64,000 nucleotides of DNA from Cryobacterium ruanii (GTDB lineage: Bacteria > Actinomycetota > Actinomycetes > Actinomycetales > Microbacteriaceae): contig NZ_SOHK01000015.1 of NCBI RefSeq assembly GCF_004404055.1, positions 1-64,000 of the forward strand. The letters are read 5' to 3'. The first letter of the stretch is position 1. Every line of letters starts with the position of its first letter. The position numbers were made by a program, and so were the translations under genes. The notes under the pieces were generated by a model, which saw only the letters and a list, made by a program, of their open reading frames with translations, was not told where the DNA came from and did no database searches. Positions 26,745 through 36,985 of the stretch are shown one piece after another.

Positions 26745-27464
26745 CTACTGAGCGAGGTATCCACCGTCGATGATGAGTTCTGATCCGGTCATGAATCGGG
26801 ACTCGTCACTAGCGAGGAAGAGGGCACCGTAAGCAATCTCTTCGGGCAGGCCGGCACGTCCCATGGGGGTGTGGCCGATAACGAACTCGTTGACGTCATC
26901 CGCCTGAGCGTCCGTCAACGGTGTCGCGATGAATCCGGGATGTAGTGAATTCACGCGAATTCCGTGCGTCGCGTGGGTAATGGCCGCGTTCTTCGACATC
27001 GTTCGAACAGCGCCCTTGGTGGCGTGGTACGCGTGAGCCCCAGCCACGGCGGCATTCCCCCAGATCGACGAGACATTGATGATTGAACCGGCGCGCTGTT
27101 GCACCATGTGCGGAATTACCTCACGCATGCCGAGCCAAACCCCGGTTTGGTTGACGGCAATGACGCGTTCCCACGCGGCCATCGTCAGCTCGAGGAGCGG
27201 CTCGTACGCGATAATCCCAGCATTGTTCACGAGTACGTCGACCCGACCGTGCCGTGCCACGACATCAGAGACAAGTTCGCCCCATCCCCGTTCGTCAGCG
27301 ACATCCTGCTGAACGAACTCGACCCCGGACGGGAAGTCTGAATGCTCGGATTGGCTGGTGGCGATGACGGTTGCGCCCTCGCTCAGGAAGAGATCGGCCG
27401 TAGCGCGGCCGATACCGCGCCCGGCACCCGTCACAATGGCGACTTTGCCCTGTAAACGATTCAT
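26745..27464 (-). CDS. Short-chain dehydrogenase/reductase
   Basis: A 239-residue classical SDR. It has the cofactor motif [15 protein letters not shown], the NNAG motif ([13 protein letters not shown]), catalytic Ser in [17 protein letters not shown] supplying Tyr and Lys, and the C-terminal [13 protein letters not shown]. Acidic residues after the second strand are absent, so NADP preference is possible. Its gene sits inside the ABC importer operon, 13 bases before the fused ATPase gene. It probably oxidises the imported alcohol or reduces a ketone intermediate. Confidence 0.9.
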   Translation of the reverse strand: MNRLQGKVAIVTGAGRGIGRATADLFLSEGATVIATSQSEHSDFPSGVEFVQQDVADERGWGELVSDVVARHGRVDVLVNNAGIIAYEPLLELTMAAWERVIAVNQTGVWLGMREVIPHMVQQRAGSIINVSSIWGNAAVAGAHAYHATKGAVRTMSKNAAITHATHGIRVNSLHPGFIATPLTDAQADDVNEFVIGHTPMGRAGLPEEIAYGALFLASDESRFMTGSELIIDGGYLAQ

Positions 27465-27583
27465 GACTGTCTCCGTTCAGAAATTTTCGACGAGAGAACT
27501 GGTTCGGCGTCGAAGTAGATGGGTGGATCACGTCCGGTGCCAAAGGAACATTGTTCCTCCGGCACCGACGGACTTAATTCTTG

Positions 27584-28729
27584 CTACTTGAAGAGGTCGG
27601 TCAGATCCTGAACCGACAGGCCCGACGAGATGATGGCGTCATTCGGGAGGTCCTCTTCACAAACGGGCATCATGTCAGGGTTAGTGGAGTCCTCAATAAT
27701 GCCCAGGTTGTAGGTCGACGGCTCGGTGTTCTCGACTCCGTTGAATGCGGCGAGTCCTTTATGCAGGGCCGGGACAGCTACCCAGTTGCGAGACGATTCC
27801 GTAGCGATCTGAAACGTAGGCTGGGTGTCTTTGTACTTGTAATACAGGCAGGCGAAAGAGTTGGAGTCGTTGGCGGACCACGGTGGCACCGGCTGGTTTG
27901 CGTCGACGAACGCTTCGACGCCACCTACGGAACCTCCACCGTAATCAGCGACGATTCCGTCGATCTGACCGAACTTGGTGATCAAGCCCGCAAAGACCTG
28001 TTTCGTCTTGCCTGGCTCCCAGCCAGTGTCCACTGGTACATCACCCATTTCTTTGTTTAGCAAGATGATGCCAGGGTTTTCAGCGACGGCCTTCTTTACC
28101 CCCTCATACACGGCGGCGGAGTAGGGATTACCCGCCTGTCCACCTGACATGACGAGGTTGCCCTTGCCACCCATCTGAGCGATCGTCCAGTCGGCCAGGC
28201 CCTTGCCGTAGGTTAGGACGTCTTCGGAGACACAGTCGACATAGTCTGTCCCTGGCTCGCCCCCGGGGCACGCAATGATCGGCACGAACTTCACGCCGGC
28301 CTGTGTGGCCTTCCGAATGGTGGGCAGGAGAGCTTCCCCGCCATCGGTGAAGGAGACGATCACGTTTACCCCCTGTGCAACGAGGGCGTTGATATCAGAG
28401 ATGGCTTTCTGCGTGTCAGCTTGGGCATCCGTGTAGATGACGTCAGTGATATTGGAGCATTTCGCGGCCTCGGCCTCGAAGATGGCTCGGGTGATCTTGC
28501 GCCACGAGTTGCCGCCGAAGCCGTCGGCATAGGCAACCTTGATGGGTTCAGTTCCGCAGAATTCCGAAATGTCCAGAATCTGGTCTTGCGTGCCGGCGAG
28601 GCCGATCTCCTGATCCACAACGGCGCTGTCAATGGACCCAGCTGCAGGGGAGCCCGTCGAACAGCCGGTGAGAACCAGTACGCTCGCTGCAACAAGTGCG
28701 GCGAGCGAGAGCGTGGTCTTTGCGAACAT
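27584..28729 (-). CDS. ABC importer substrate-binding lipoprotein (CUT2 family)
   Basis: The ATG at 28729 ([20 protein letters not shown]) gives 381 residues with a lipobox LTGCSTG around residue 22. The frame extends 14 codons further without an export signal. The body matches periplasmic-binding-protein type [39 protein letters not shown], and a paired second lobe. It contains several Cys, and [17 protein letters not shown] may be a disulfide loop. First gene of the importer operon. The ligand is unknown; the neighbouring monooxygenase makes a non-sugar ligand plausible. Confidence 0.88.
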   Translation of the reverse strand: MFAKTTLSLAALVAASVLVLTGCSTGSPAAGSIDSAVVDQEIGLAGTQDQILDISEFCGTEPIKVAYADGFGGNSWRKITRAIFEAEAAKCSNITDVIYTDAQADTQKAISDINALVAQGVNVIVSFTDGGEALLPTIRKATQAGVKFVPIIACPGGEPGTDYVDCVSEDVLTYGKGLADWTIAQMGGKGNLVMSGGQAGNPYSAAVYEGVKKAVAENPGIILLNKEMGDVPVDTGWEPGKTKQVFAGLITKFGQIDGIVADYGGGSVGGVEAFVDANQPVPPWSANDSNSFACLYYKYKDTQPTFQIATESSRNWVAVPALHKGLAAFNGVENTEPSTYNLGIIEDSTNPDMMPVCEEDLPNDAIISSGLSVQDLTDLFK

Positions 28730-29150
28730 GGCAACTCTTTCTCTTGGTATTAGGAATTCGAGAGTGCACACCGAAAGTCTGTGACTGTCGCTCTCGGTAG
28801 GAGCCTGGGGCTAACCCGGACCCGCGAATTCGCATCCGAAGGCCAGGCATCTTCATTGACCAAAAATCGTCGTCTCTGACGAAAGTTGAGCCGTAGGTCC
28901 CGAAGGGACGAAGATATCCCACAGTATTGCTTTTCCGGGGTGTTGGTGCCCAGGTTTCCCCGGGTGATTCTCATGTTCACATTCATTTCCGACAGTTCTT
29001 GGGTCAGCTTGAAATCACGGTGCGTCAAATTGAGACGACACTGTTCCGGGTCAAAATCACGAGGCAGTCTGAGGTCGTTGGGAATGCATTTCCCGGCCTG
29101 ATGCCTCTGCGCAATGCTGCAACGAGGCCCCGCACAATGAGGAGTCCCAT
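28730..29150. promoter_or_regulatory. Divergent promoter region, importer / monooxygenase operons
   Basis: There are 421 bases without a gene between the binding-protein gene (minus) and the hydrolase gene (plus). The right end has GAGGAGTCCCAT, a good ribosome-binding site for the hydrolase. No clear operator stands out, but both catabolic operons must be transcribed from here. Confidence 0.5.
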
Positions 29151-30065
29151 ATGCCGCCAGTGAAGCCGACCGATCTGCTCGGCACGATCTACGCTCAGTG
29201 GATCGAAGAAATTTCGAAGTACCCCGACATGTCCGTGGGATTGCTGCGCATCATTTTCGATGACTGGCAACGCGCAACAGCGGAGCCAGCGGAGGTGACT
29301 TACACGCATACATCGCTAGGCGGCGTTCCGGGAATCCTCGTCTCGCCGGTGGGAAGCGATCCCCGGCAGATGCAGATCGTGATGCATGGGGGCGGATTCG
29401 CTCTTGGGTCATCCGCCAGTCATCGCAAACTTGCCGGTCACATCGCCAAGGCCTGCGGCACGATGTCATTCGTGGCTGATTTCCGACTTGCCCCGAAGCA
29501 CAAGTATCCAACGCAAATCGAGGACGGGCTCAGCATCTATCGTGCGCTGCTAGAGGATGGCTACCTTCCGGATGACATCACCCTGGTCGGCGATAGCGCC
29601 GGGGGCAACCTCGCCATCAGTATGACCCTTCGGGCCAGGGACCTAGGGCTCCCTCTCCCGCATCAGGTCTTGACCATGTCTCCCTGGCTCGACATGGAAA
29701 ATAGTGGCACCACTCTTGTCACCAATAACGACACCGATTTCCTGATCGCGCCGGAGGGCCTGCAGGCGAACATCGATCGCTACATCGACGGTGCCGCCGA
29801 TCCCACAGATCCGGGCGTCAACCCGTTATATGCGAATTTCTCGGGCTTCCCCCGCCTGTACATATGCACCGGCGACATCGAGTCCCTCTTCGATGACAGC
29901 GCGCGTTTGCACGAGCTCGCTCTCGGCGCGGGCGTCGATGTGACGTTCTCGGTCGGAGAGGGCATGCAGCACGTCTATCCATTCCTCGCCGGCCGTCACC
30001 CGCGCGCCGATGAGGAAATCGCCAGGATGGCCACCTGGTATTTGGCCGGCCGGCTCTCTCTCTGA
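29151..30065 (+). CDS. Alpha/beta hydrolase (hormone-sensitive-lipase family)
   Basis: A 304-residue cytoplasmic esterase preceded by GAGGAG. It has the HGGG oxyanion motif (IVMHGGGFALGSSA, about residue 79), nucleophile Ser in GDSAGGNLA (about 149), Asp in CTGDIESLFDD and His in EGMQHVYPFLAG. HSL-family enzymes hydrolyse small esters and lactones. It lies 64 bases before the Baeyer-Villiger monooxygenase gene, the usual pairing in which the hydrolase opens the ester or lactone formed from a ketone. Confidence 0.92.
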   Translation: MPPVKPTDLLGTIYAQWIEEISKYPDMSVGLLRIIFDDWQRATAEPAEVTYTHTSLGGVPGILVSPVGSDPRQMQIVMHGGGFALGSSASHRKLAGHIAKACGTMSFVADFRLAPKHKYPTQIEDGLSIYRALLEDGYLPDDITLVGDSAGGNLAISMTLRARDLGLPLPHQVLTMSPWLDMENSGTTLVTNNDTDFLIAPEGLQANIDRYIDGAADPTDPGVNPLYANFSGFPRLYICTGDIESLFDDSARLHELALGAGVDVTFSVGEGMQHVYPFLAGRHPRADEEIARMATWYLAGRLSL

Positions 30066-30129
30066 CCCTCCACCTTCGCGTCCGACGTCGCGAGGCGCGG
30101 ACAAACGCGACCTCATGAAAGGAAATATC

Positions 30130-31794
30130 ATGTCAATTTCAGATACAGGCACTTGCGGTTCCAACGCTGGAACCGATTACGACAGCATTGTCGTCGGGGC
30201 TGGTTTCTCCGGTCTTGCCATCCTGCACCACCTCCGCGAAATCGGTCAGCGCGTGCTCGTCGTCGACGCAGCCTCCGAGGTCGGCGGCACTTGGTGGGAA
30301 AACAACTATCCGGGAGTACGAACTGACAGCGAGTTCAGCTATTACTCGTTCTCGTTCTCAAAAGAGGTACGCGAAGAATGGAATTGGACAGAACGCTATC
30401 CTTCGGGCAAGGAAGTTCTCGCCTACCTACAATTCGTCGCCGACCGGCTGAATCTCCGCAGGGACATTCAGTTCAACTCCCGCGTGGAATCAGCCATCTA
30501 CGACGAAGTCGGCAACTTCTGGACTGTCAACTTTGCGGACGGCCACTATCAGACCGCGAAATACTTGGTCTCGGGCATGGGCGTATTATCCCAAGCCATC
30601 TGGCCCAACATTCCGGGTCGAGAGGCGTTCACGGGCCAGCTGTACCATGCCTCGAGCTGGCCCCGTGGCGGCATTGACCTTGCGGGCAAGCGGGTCGGAA
30701 TCATCGGCCTCGGAGCATCGGGGATTCAGATCGTGCCGACTATTGCGCCATTGGCCGAAGAGCTCGTTGTCTTTCAGCGCACACCGAACTTCATTGTTGA
30801 AACGAACAATGAAACGGTCGATGCTGAGTGGATGCAATTCGTCAAGGACAACTATGACGCCATCTACGCGAAGGCCGCGAACCACCCGTTCGGAGTGGCA
30901 ATGGAGAAGGCTGAGAAGAGCGCCCTCGAGGTGACCCCAGAAGAACGCGAACGAATATTCCAGAGCAAGTGGAACGAGGGCGGATTCCACTTCGCCAACG
31001 AATGTTTCAACGACCTCGCGACGAACCACGAATCGAGCGAACTCGCGGCCGAGTTCATCCGATCGAAGATTCGCGAAATCGTGAAGGACCCAGCAACCGC
31101 TGAATTGCTCTCCCCCAAGGGTTACTCCTTCAATGGCAAACGAGTGCCCACTGGCCATGGATACTACGCCGCCTACAATCGCGCAAACGTCGCCCTGATT
31201 GACACGGCTTCCACCCCCATAACGACCTTCACGGAGAAGGGGCTCAGGGTTGGCAACACCGAATACGAACTTGACGTGATCATCTGCGCGACGGGCTTCG
31301 ATGCGATGACCGGAACCCTGACCAATATCGACATCGTTGGGCGGGACGGCCTAATCCTGCGAGACAAGTGGAAGAACGGCCTTCGCAGTAACCTCGGAAT
31401 CTCCGTCAATGGCTTCCCAAATTTTCTTATGTCGCTCGGGCCGCAGACGCCGTACTCCAACCTCCCGGTTCCGATTCAGCTCGGTGCCCAGTGGATGGCA
31501 CGAGCTATCTCCTTCGCGGAGGAGCACGGCATCGAACGGCTGGAAGCCACCCTCGAATCCGAACAGTGGTGGGCCGACGAAGTCGACCGAGCCGGCAAGG
31601 CAACGGTCATGTACTCCGAGGGTCGCAAAGCCAAGGCCTGGTTCCTCGGCGACAATGTTGCCGGCAAAACGGAAGAGTTCATGGTCTACATGGGAGGTGG
31701 GCAGGTGTACCAGCAATTCTGCCGAGATGCCGCGGCGAACGGCTATCAAGCGTTCTTCGCTACCGAACCAGTCGCTGTCTCACTCACCCAATAG
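30130..31794 (+). CDS. Baeyer-Villiger monooxygenase (FAD/NADPH)
   Basis: The start at 30130 follows AAAGGAAATATC and gives 554 residues; an earlier in-frame start at 30010 overlaps the hydrolase gene and is unlikely. The FAD motif IVVGAGFSGLAILHHL (about 18), GGTWWENNYPGVRTDSEFS, the fingerprint FTGQLYHASSWP (FxGxxxHxxxW, about 167) and the NADPH motif GIIGLGASGIQI are all present, followed by DVIICATGFDAMTG. The sequence is closest in style to cyclohexanone/cyclopentanone-type class B enzymes. It inserts oxygen next to a ketone, giving a lactone or ester. Confidence 0.95.
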   Translation: MSISDTGTCGSNAGTDYDSIVVGAGFSGLAILHHLREIGQRVLVVDAASEVGGTWWENNYPGVRTDSEFSYYSFSFSKEVREEWNWTERYPSGKEVLAYLQFVADRLNLRRDIQFNSRVESAIYDEVGNFWTVNFADGHYQTAKYLVSGMGVLSQAIWPNIPGREAFTGQLYHASSWPRGGIDLAGKRVGIIGLGASGIQIVPTIAPLAEELVVFQRTPNFIVETNNETVDAEWMQFVKDNYDAIYAKAANHPFGVAMEKAEKSALEVTPEERERIFQSKWNEGGFHFANECFNDLATNHESSELAAEFIRSKIREIVKDPATAELLSPKGYSFNGKRVPTGHGYYAAYNRANVALIDTASTPITTFTEKGLRVGNTEYELDVIICATGFDAMTGTLTNIDIVGRDGLILRDKWKNGLRSNLGISVNGFPNFLMSLGPQTPYSNLPVPIQLGAQWMARAISFAEEHGIERLEATLESEQWWADEVDRAGKATVMYSEGRKAKAWFLGDNVAGKTEEFMVYMGGGQVYQQFCRDAAANGYQAFFATEPVAVSLTQ

Positions 31795-31892
31795 GATTCC
31801 CGCTCGTGTCGTGGTCCGACCGGTGATGGCCAGACCACGATACGAATACATCTACCCTTCTCAGCGAACAGAAGTAATTGGAAGGAGCAATC

Positions 31893-32663
31893 ATGAACAG
31901 ACTCATGAACAAAACAGCTGTCATCACCGGCGCCGCATCCGGCATGGGGCGCGCGACCGCTGAACTTTTCGCACGAGAAGGCGCGACAGTTGTTGTGACC
32001 GACCTCAATGAAGAACTCGGTAGTGACGTAGTAGCGGCAATCACAAGTAAGGGTGGCCAAGCGCGATTCTGGCAACTCAACGTTGCTCGCGAAGACGATG
32101 TTGCCCGGGTCTACCAAGAGGTCGGGGCCGAATTCGGCACCATTGACATTCTGATCAACTGCGCCGGGATCATCGGCGTAGATAAGCCCACGCACGAACT
32201 CTCTGAAGCCGAGTGGGACTCCCTGTTCGCTGTGGACGTCAAAGGCGTATTCTTCTCCACCAAACACGCCGTTCCCTACATGATTCGCCAAAACGCTGGC
32301 TCTATCGTCAACTTTTCTTCCATTTACGGCCTGACTGGAAATGAAGAATTTACGGCCTATCACGTGGCCAAGGGCGCCGTGACGATGCAGACCAAACAGG
32401 ATGCGGCCGTTTACGGCAAATACAACATCCGCGTGAACTCTGTGCACCCCAGCACAGTGCTCACCCCCTTGGTGGAAGGCATAGCGAACGCGTTCCCCGG
32501 TGGCATCGTTCAATATGAAAAGGTCAACACCGCCAATCAATCGATTCGGCGTTTAGGCGTGCCATTAGACGTTGCATACGCGGTGCTTTATCTCGCGTCC
32601 GATGAATCCGCTTGGGTGACCGGCGTCAACCTGCCCATCGACGGAGGATTCATGGCACGGTAA
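31893..32663 (+). CDS. Short-chain dehydrogenase/reductase
   Basis: The ATG at 31893 follows GGAAGGAGCAATC, a strong ribosome-binding site, giving 256 residues. Motifs: TGAASGMGRATAELF, the NCAG variant of the NNAG motif (LINCAGIIGVD), Ser in VNFSSIYGLTG, YHVAKGAV with Tyr/Lys, and GVNLPIDGGFMAR. An Asp after the second strand (VVTDLNEE) suggests NAD preference and thus oxidation. In the operon with the monooxygenase it would plausibly convert a cyclic alcohol to the ketone substrate. Confidence 0.92.
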   Translation: MNRLMNKTAVITGAASGMGRATAELFAREGATVVVTDLNEELGSDVVAAITSKGGQARFWQLNVAREDDVARVYQEVGAEFGTIDILINCAGIIGVDKPTHELSEAEWDSLFAVDVKGVFFSTKHAVPYMIRQNAGSIVNFSSIYGLTGNEEFTAYHVAKGAVTMQTKQDAAVYGKYNIRVNSVHPSTVLTPLVEGIANAFPGGIVQYEKVNTANQSIRRLGVPLDVAYAVLYLASDESAWVTGVNLPIDGGFMAR

Positions 32664-32846
32664 CGTCACCCGCTAGCTGCGTTGGGTTGGCGTGTGTTAG
32701 AACCATGAGCTTCAGTTGCTCACGGCCCCCATACATGGGAAGGTGCCGCTCTCACCGCGGTGCAACATAGCACCAGCCCCATTTCTTCACGGTCCTACTG
32801 TTGTCGTGGCCCTTTCCCCACTCTCGTACGTGCGGCGACGAAGCCG

Positions 32847-34063
32847 CTACCTACCGAAGCGCCCTGGGCAAATTCGATCGTCGCCGGCATTTCGACGCGC
32901 CTGGGAGGACGTCACAAGATGCAGCCGCGCGATCCGGGCGGCGTTCCCAACATCCGCGATCGACAGACTGCCGGTGGGCACACGTTGACCAACCTCCTGT
33001 ATGGCGAGCCGGACTACCAGTGACTCAACTACCTCACGCGGCTTCCCTCGACGTACCCTCGTCTGGTTCTCCATCTTCGCGTCCACACCAAACCGCGCGC
33101 TATTTCGATGAACCTGCGCCACGATGGTTTTCACGAGGCGATCAAACTGCCGCTGGCGCTCATTGCGCCGTACCTCGGCCTTCGTACTTCGCACGGCCGC
33201 GGCGACGTCGCGGCCGGTCAGCAGGTCGACCCGACGCATCCCCTCTGCGACGATCTCGACGGCTCGGGCGTAGATGATAAACTCGGTCAGCACCGGCGGG
33301 AGCCCCATGCGTACCCTGGTCTCCACGTAGGCCTCGGCGAACTCGTGCATGCGAGCACCGTTCTTGAGCATGTGATCGGTCAGCGATTCGGCGAACACAG
33401 TGAATTGCCGCACGTGCTCGGGCCGCGATGGGTCATTGAAATAGGCGTCGGCTTTGCGAGCGTTCGCGCGTCGCTCTGCCGCGGTCGCCGCGTGCAGGAG
33501 CTTCGGCGGGAGGCCGGCCCGACTGAGGCTGCGCTTGAGGCGTCGTGCAGTAGCATTGGCCCCCAGCTCGGACTGGTAGATCTCCGGATCGCTGCGCCGG
33601 TTGCGCTGCAACTTGGCACGTGTTCTTTGTTGCGCTCGGCCCACTGCCGAGTGATCTGCTTCGTGCGGTCGGGGTCCGCGTCCCGTATGACGGCGGCCCG
33701 AGCGTTCACCTCATCGCGGAGGGTCTCGTAATAACGGTTGTAGTACTCGCGGACTTTCTCGCAATTTTCCGCCACCCACCGCCGCTGACAATCACGCCTC
33801 CGATCGAGGTGTTCTTCTCGCCAGCGTTTCGCACGCTCCTTTCCCCGGGCACGCACCTTGGCTTCGCGGTGCCGGCGGGCCGTGGCTCGACGCATCGAGT
33901 CGCGGTAGAGCTGCCGGGCTCGGTCAAGGTGTTCCGCTCGCCAGAGTCGATTTAGCTCGCGGATCCGGTCGCGGTTCGCCGCCACATACTGGCGCCGCTT
34001 CTCGGCCTCCAGGTCAGAGGGCAGACGTACCGGCGCTTTGTTCTCATCGGACAGGGCGTTCAT
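32847..34063 (-). pseudogene. Basic-repeat cassette protein, copy 1 (frameshifted)
   Basis: Two overlapping frames together match the intact protein at 45298-46530 from start to end: the N-terminal part (34063 to about 33620) with EKRRQYVAANRDRIREL, and the rest (about 33640 to 32847) with RRSDPEIYQSEL, DAYFNDPSRPEHVRQFTVF and RDVAAAVRSTKAEV. Comparison places a one-base deletion at about 33613-33630, within the codons matching NKERRAEPQRN. It could be real decay or a sequencing error, but the next gene of this copy also carries a stop, which favours decay. Confidence 0.8.
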
Positions 34064-34071
34064 GATCGCTG

Positions 34072-34338
34072 TTACGCAGCCGGCGGCGGTGCGATCTCGA
34101 TGATCAGCGCGAGCAGTTGAGAGCGATGGGCCGTCGGATTCGTGATCACGCGCCCGACCGCCACGCGTAGCCGTTCGGCGTCCTCGCCCGGAATCGCGGA
34201 AATAGGCTACAGGCAGTGCGCAATGTCATTCTGAAAGCTGAAGCCAGCATCTTCGACGGCGATCTCCGGATAGTGAAAAAGCGCGGCCAACGCGGTGCGA
34301 CTGAGCAGATCATCGAACTTCTCCTGCGGGATCGTCAT
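34072..34338 (-). pseudogene. 88-residue acidic cassette protein, copy 1 (in-frame stop)
   Basis: The frame starts MTIPQEKFDDLLSRTALAAL with an upstream GGAGGC and ends EIAPPPAA, the same length as the intact copy at 46539-46805 and close to it along its whole length. A TAG replaces the Glu codon in the intact NDIAYCLEP region (here AHCL-stop-P). No other break is seen. It lies eight bases before the frameshifted basic-repeat gene, the same spacing as in copy 2. Confidence 0.85.
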
Positions 34339-34419
34339 AGCGAAGCCTCCTCTGAGCGGACGGGTGTGAGCCAATCATGTCGCTAACAGGAGGTACACCG
34401 GCCGTGACTGGCCAGAATA

Positions 34420-34812
34420 TTAGCTGCGCCTCGACACGAGCATTGGCTCGCCCACGCGCTTTACCCCGACGTTTTCGGAAAGCAACAGGTGCGTCGTGCG
34501 ACGGCGCGCGCCGGCTTCACTAACTCGCACTACAACCACGCGAATCAGACTCATGGGCCCGACAACGAGAAACTTGAGCGCATTCCAAACAAACAGCAGC
34601 ACGAGCACATAGAGCCAACCAGAGCCACCGGCTTCGACCAACCATGCGCAGTACGCCGCAGCGAACCCGTATGGGACTGCGAGAAGGATTGCGGGCATGC
34701 CCCACTTGAGACCGCGCCGAGTGTTGATGGCGTCGATCACGACGTTGGACGGCATGAACCGGCGCACGAAATAGTAACTGCGGGCCGTGGCGGCCAGGAT
34801 GAATTCGAACAT
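34420..34812 (-). CDS. Small cassette membrane protein, copy 1
   Basis: A 130-residue protein of the same family as 46931-47266: ARSYYFVRRFMPSNVVIDAI, NTRRGLKWGMPAILLAVPYG, WLYVLVLLFVWNALKFLVVG. Two or three membrane helices are visible. Proteins of this type are often labelled sulfate permease in actinobacterial genomes (from memory), but they are far too small for SulP and no transport motif is visible. It has a longer, diverged C-terminus than copy 2. First gene of the three-gene cassette; its two partners here are broken, so it may no longer be useful. Confidence 0.75.
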   Translation of the reverse strand: MFEFILAATARSYYFVRRFMPSNVVIDAINTRRGLKWGMPAILLAVPYGFAAAYCAWLVEAGGSGWLYVLVLLFVWNALKFLVVGPMSLIRVVVVRVSEAGARRRTTHLLLSENVGVKRVGEPMLVSRRS

Positions 34813-35072
34813 GGCGCAGCCTTCCAGATGTTGTCATCGCAGCAAGCGATGGCGCGCAATATCGGTTACCTGAGAAAAAAATTTAGATCCGGATGCGTGC
34901 GGGCGAAAGTATCGAGCGCACCATTTCAACACGGATGCTTGCCCGCGCTCCGTTCCTATACGGGGTCGCGCTCTCCCGCCCCCCGACAAAGGATTGCCGC
35001 CGCCGAGCGCTCCGAACCCACCGTGTGGAGAATTGCCGCGTCAGCTCTATAGCGTTAGTCGTTCTGGGGCGT

Positions 35073-35954
35073 CTATTTGGGCCGTGGGTCGACGTCGGGA
35101 TACTGGATAGACCGGGGCTCAAGACCGAGGGTCCGGGTATGCTCCGCAATCTCCGAAAGCGATGCAACCCATACCCCGGAAGTACCCACTACCTCGGCCA
35201 TGAGTTCGCCGAGTTGACGCGCCCGGCCCGGGCGACCCGACAGGAACGGGTGATTTGTCAGCACCCAGCATCCGCCGACCGCCACCAGCCCTTCAAACTC
35301 GGCAGTCCACAGTTCTCGCGCTTTTGCTGGTGTTTCGATGAGCCCGGTGCCGGTGATGTCTGGCAGGTAGCAGTACTGTTCCCAATCGTCGAGGGCCCAC
35401 TGAATGGGGATCTCGACGATGGATTCCGCGGAACCGGGTGTAACGCTCAGTTCGTATGGAACGTCGGCGTCCATGAGGCTCGAGTCGTAGAGGAATCCGC
35501 GCTGTGCGAGGAGCGCTGGAGTCTGCCAGGACAGGTCCCACATCGGGGCACGGTATCCCTGGGGGCGCACTCCAGCGACCTCTTGCAACGCTTCAAGTCC
35601 ATGATCTAGGGCCGCCACCTGTCGATCGATGCTCAGCGCGGTCGGCTGTTCGTGCAAATACCCGTGGTGGGCAACTTCGTGACCGGCCGCGACGATGTCC
35701 CGCACTGTCTGCGGATACCGGTGCGCGGTGTAGCCGGGAACGAAAAATGTCGATCGAATCTGATGGTGGTTGAGCAGGTCTAGGAGGCGAGGGACGCCGA
35801 CGAGCGGCCCGTACGCCTGATGGCTCATCACGCTCATCCGGGCTGCGTTCTCCGGAGCGTTCCACAACACCGCCGACTCCGCGTCGACGTCAAAAGTAAA
35901 TGCAGCCGCGGATGTAAACCCCCTCGGCCACTCGATGCCGCCTGCGGCGGTCAT
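35073..35954 (-). CDS. Polysaccharide-deacetylase (NodB) family protein
   Basis: A 293-residue protein with no signal peptide, so probably cytoplasmic. NodB motifs: [13 protein letters not shown] (Asp), [15 protein letters not shown] (His-His), [10 protein letters not shown] and [13 protein letters not shown] near the C-terminus. The cytoplasmic subgroup includes PuuE-type allantoinases and other C-N hydrolases rather than true chitin-type deacetylases. The start overlaps the agmatinase-family gene stop (ATGA), and both belong to the five-gene permease operon. Hydrolysis of an amide in a nitrogenous compound is a reasonable guess. Confidence 0.85.
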   Translation of the reverse strand: MTAAGGIEWPRGFTSAAAFTFDVDAESAVLWNAPENAARMSVMSHQAYGPLVGVPRLLDLLNHHQIRSTFFVPGYTAHRYPQTVRDIVAAGHEVAHHGYLHEQPTALSIDRQVAALDHGLEALQEVAGVRPQGYRAPMWDLSWQTPALLAQRGFLYDSSLMDADVPYELSVTPGSAESIVEIPIQWALDDWEQYCYLPDITGTGLIETPAKARELWTAEFEGLVAVGGCWVLTNHPFLSGRPGRARQLGELMAEVVGTSGVWVASLSEIAEHTRTLGLEPRSIQYPDVDPRPK

Positions 35955-36985
35955 CGTGTGGACTGAGCTGCCATGATGCTCACCAGTTCATAGGCGACGT
36001 TCGCGGCGGCGACCGCCGTGATGCCCGCGTGGTCGTACGCAGGGCTAACCTCAACAATATCGGCGGAGACGATGCGAGTCTCGCGCAGTCCGCGGAGAAC
36101 CTCGAGCAACTCGCGGCTCGTCATCCCTCCCGCCTCAGGAGTGCCGGTCGCGGGGGCGAACCCGGGGTCGAGCACATCGATGTCGATTGAGACGTAGAGC
36201 GGGGCGTCGCCGATCCGATCGAGGATGCGTTCGAGAATGCCGTCGGTTCCAATCCTGTCGAAATCACGGCAGTGCACGATGGTGAAGCCGAGCTTCTCAT
36301 CGTCAACGAGGTCTTTCGGGTCGTACAGCGATCCACGGATGCCGACGTGTGCAGATCGATCCTTCCGTAGCAGTCCCTCCTCGGAGGCACGACGAAACGG
36401 CGTCCCGTGCGTGTAAGGCGCGTTGAAGTAGGTGTCCCAGGTGTCTAAATGCGCATCAAAATGAACGAGCGCGACGGGTCCGTGCTGGGCGTGAACGGCG
36501 CGAAGTGCGGGGAGCGCGAGCGTGTGGTCGCCGCCTAGGGTGACGACAGGCCGTCCGTCCGTCATCAGGTTAGCGAGTCCCGCCTGTATCTCCTCGAGCG
36601 CAACGGGAATGTCAAACGGATTGCAGGCGATGTCGCCCGCGTCAACGACTTGTGTGAGCTCGAACGGGAGTACGTCGAGGGCAGGGTTGTACGGGCGAAG
36701 AAGCCTCGACGCCTCACGTATGGCTGTTGGGCCGAAACGGGCACCGGGCCGAAAGGTCACTCCGGAGTCGAACGGAACACCCACCACCGCAACATCCCAG
36801 TCCGCAACATCCTCACGACGAGGCAACCGGGCGAATGTGGTCAGCCCGGCATATCGGGGTGAGGCCTGTCCATCCACCTGGCCGACGGGAGCGGCACGCA
36901 TAACGGGTTCACGGCTATTCATGACTTCCTTCATTTCTGCGCGCTCATGCGCGCCCGCGGGTCGAACCGCCATTGATTTGGACAA
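35951..36985 (-). CDS. Agmatinase/guanidino-acid ureohydrolase family enzyme
   Basis: A 344-residue member of the arginase/agmatinase family. Metal-ligand motifs are intact: [25 protein letters not shown] and [40 protein letters not shown] is the usual N-terminal block. Such enzymes release urea from agmatine, guanidinobutyrate or similar guanidino compounds, in the cytoplasm. The first about 40 residues are non-conserved and overlap the upstream SDR gene, so a later Met (for example [12 protein letters not shown]) may be the true start. Confidence 0.9.
   Translation of the reverse strand: MSKSMAVRPAGAHERAEMKEVMNSREPVMRAAPVGQVDGQASPRYAGLTTFARLPRREDVADWDVAVVGVPFDSGVTFRPGARFGPTAIREASRLLRPYNPALDVLPFELTQVVDAGDIACNPFDIPVALEEIQAGLANLMTDGRPVVTLGGDHTLALPALRAVHAQHGPVALVHFDAHLDTWDTYFNAPYTHGTPFRRASEEGLLRKDRSAHVGIRGSLYDPKDLVDDEKLGFTIVHCRDFDRIGTDGILERILDRIGDAPLYVSIDIDVLDPGFAPATGTPEAGGMTSRELLEVLRGLRETRIVSADIVEVSPAYDHAGITAVAAANVAYELVSIMAAQSTR

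Noticed and set aside
34420..34812. Annotation of the cassette membrane protein as a sulfate permease
   Set aside because: At 110-130 residues it cannot be a SulP transporter, and no STAS or SulP motif is visible. The label seems to be carried over from genome annotations.
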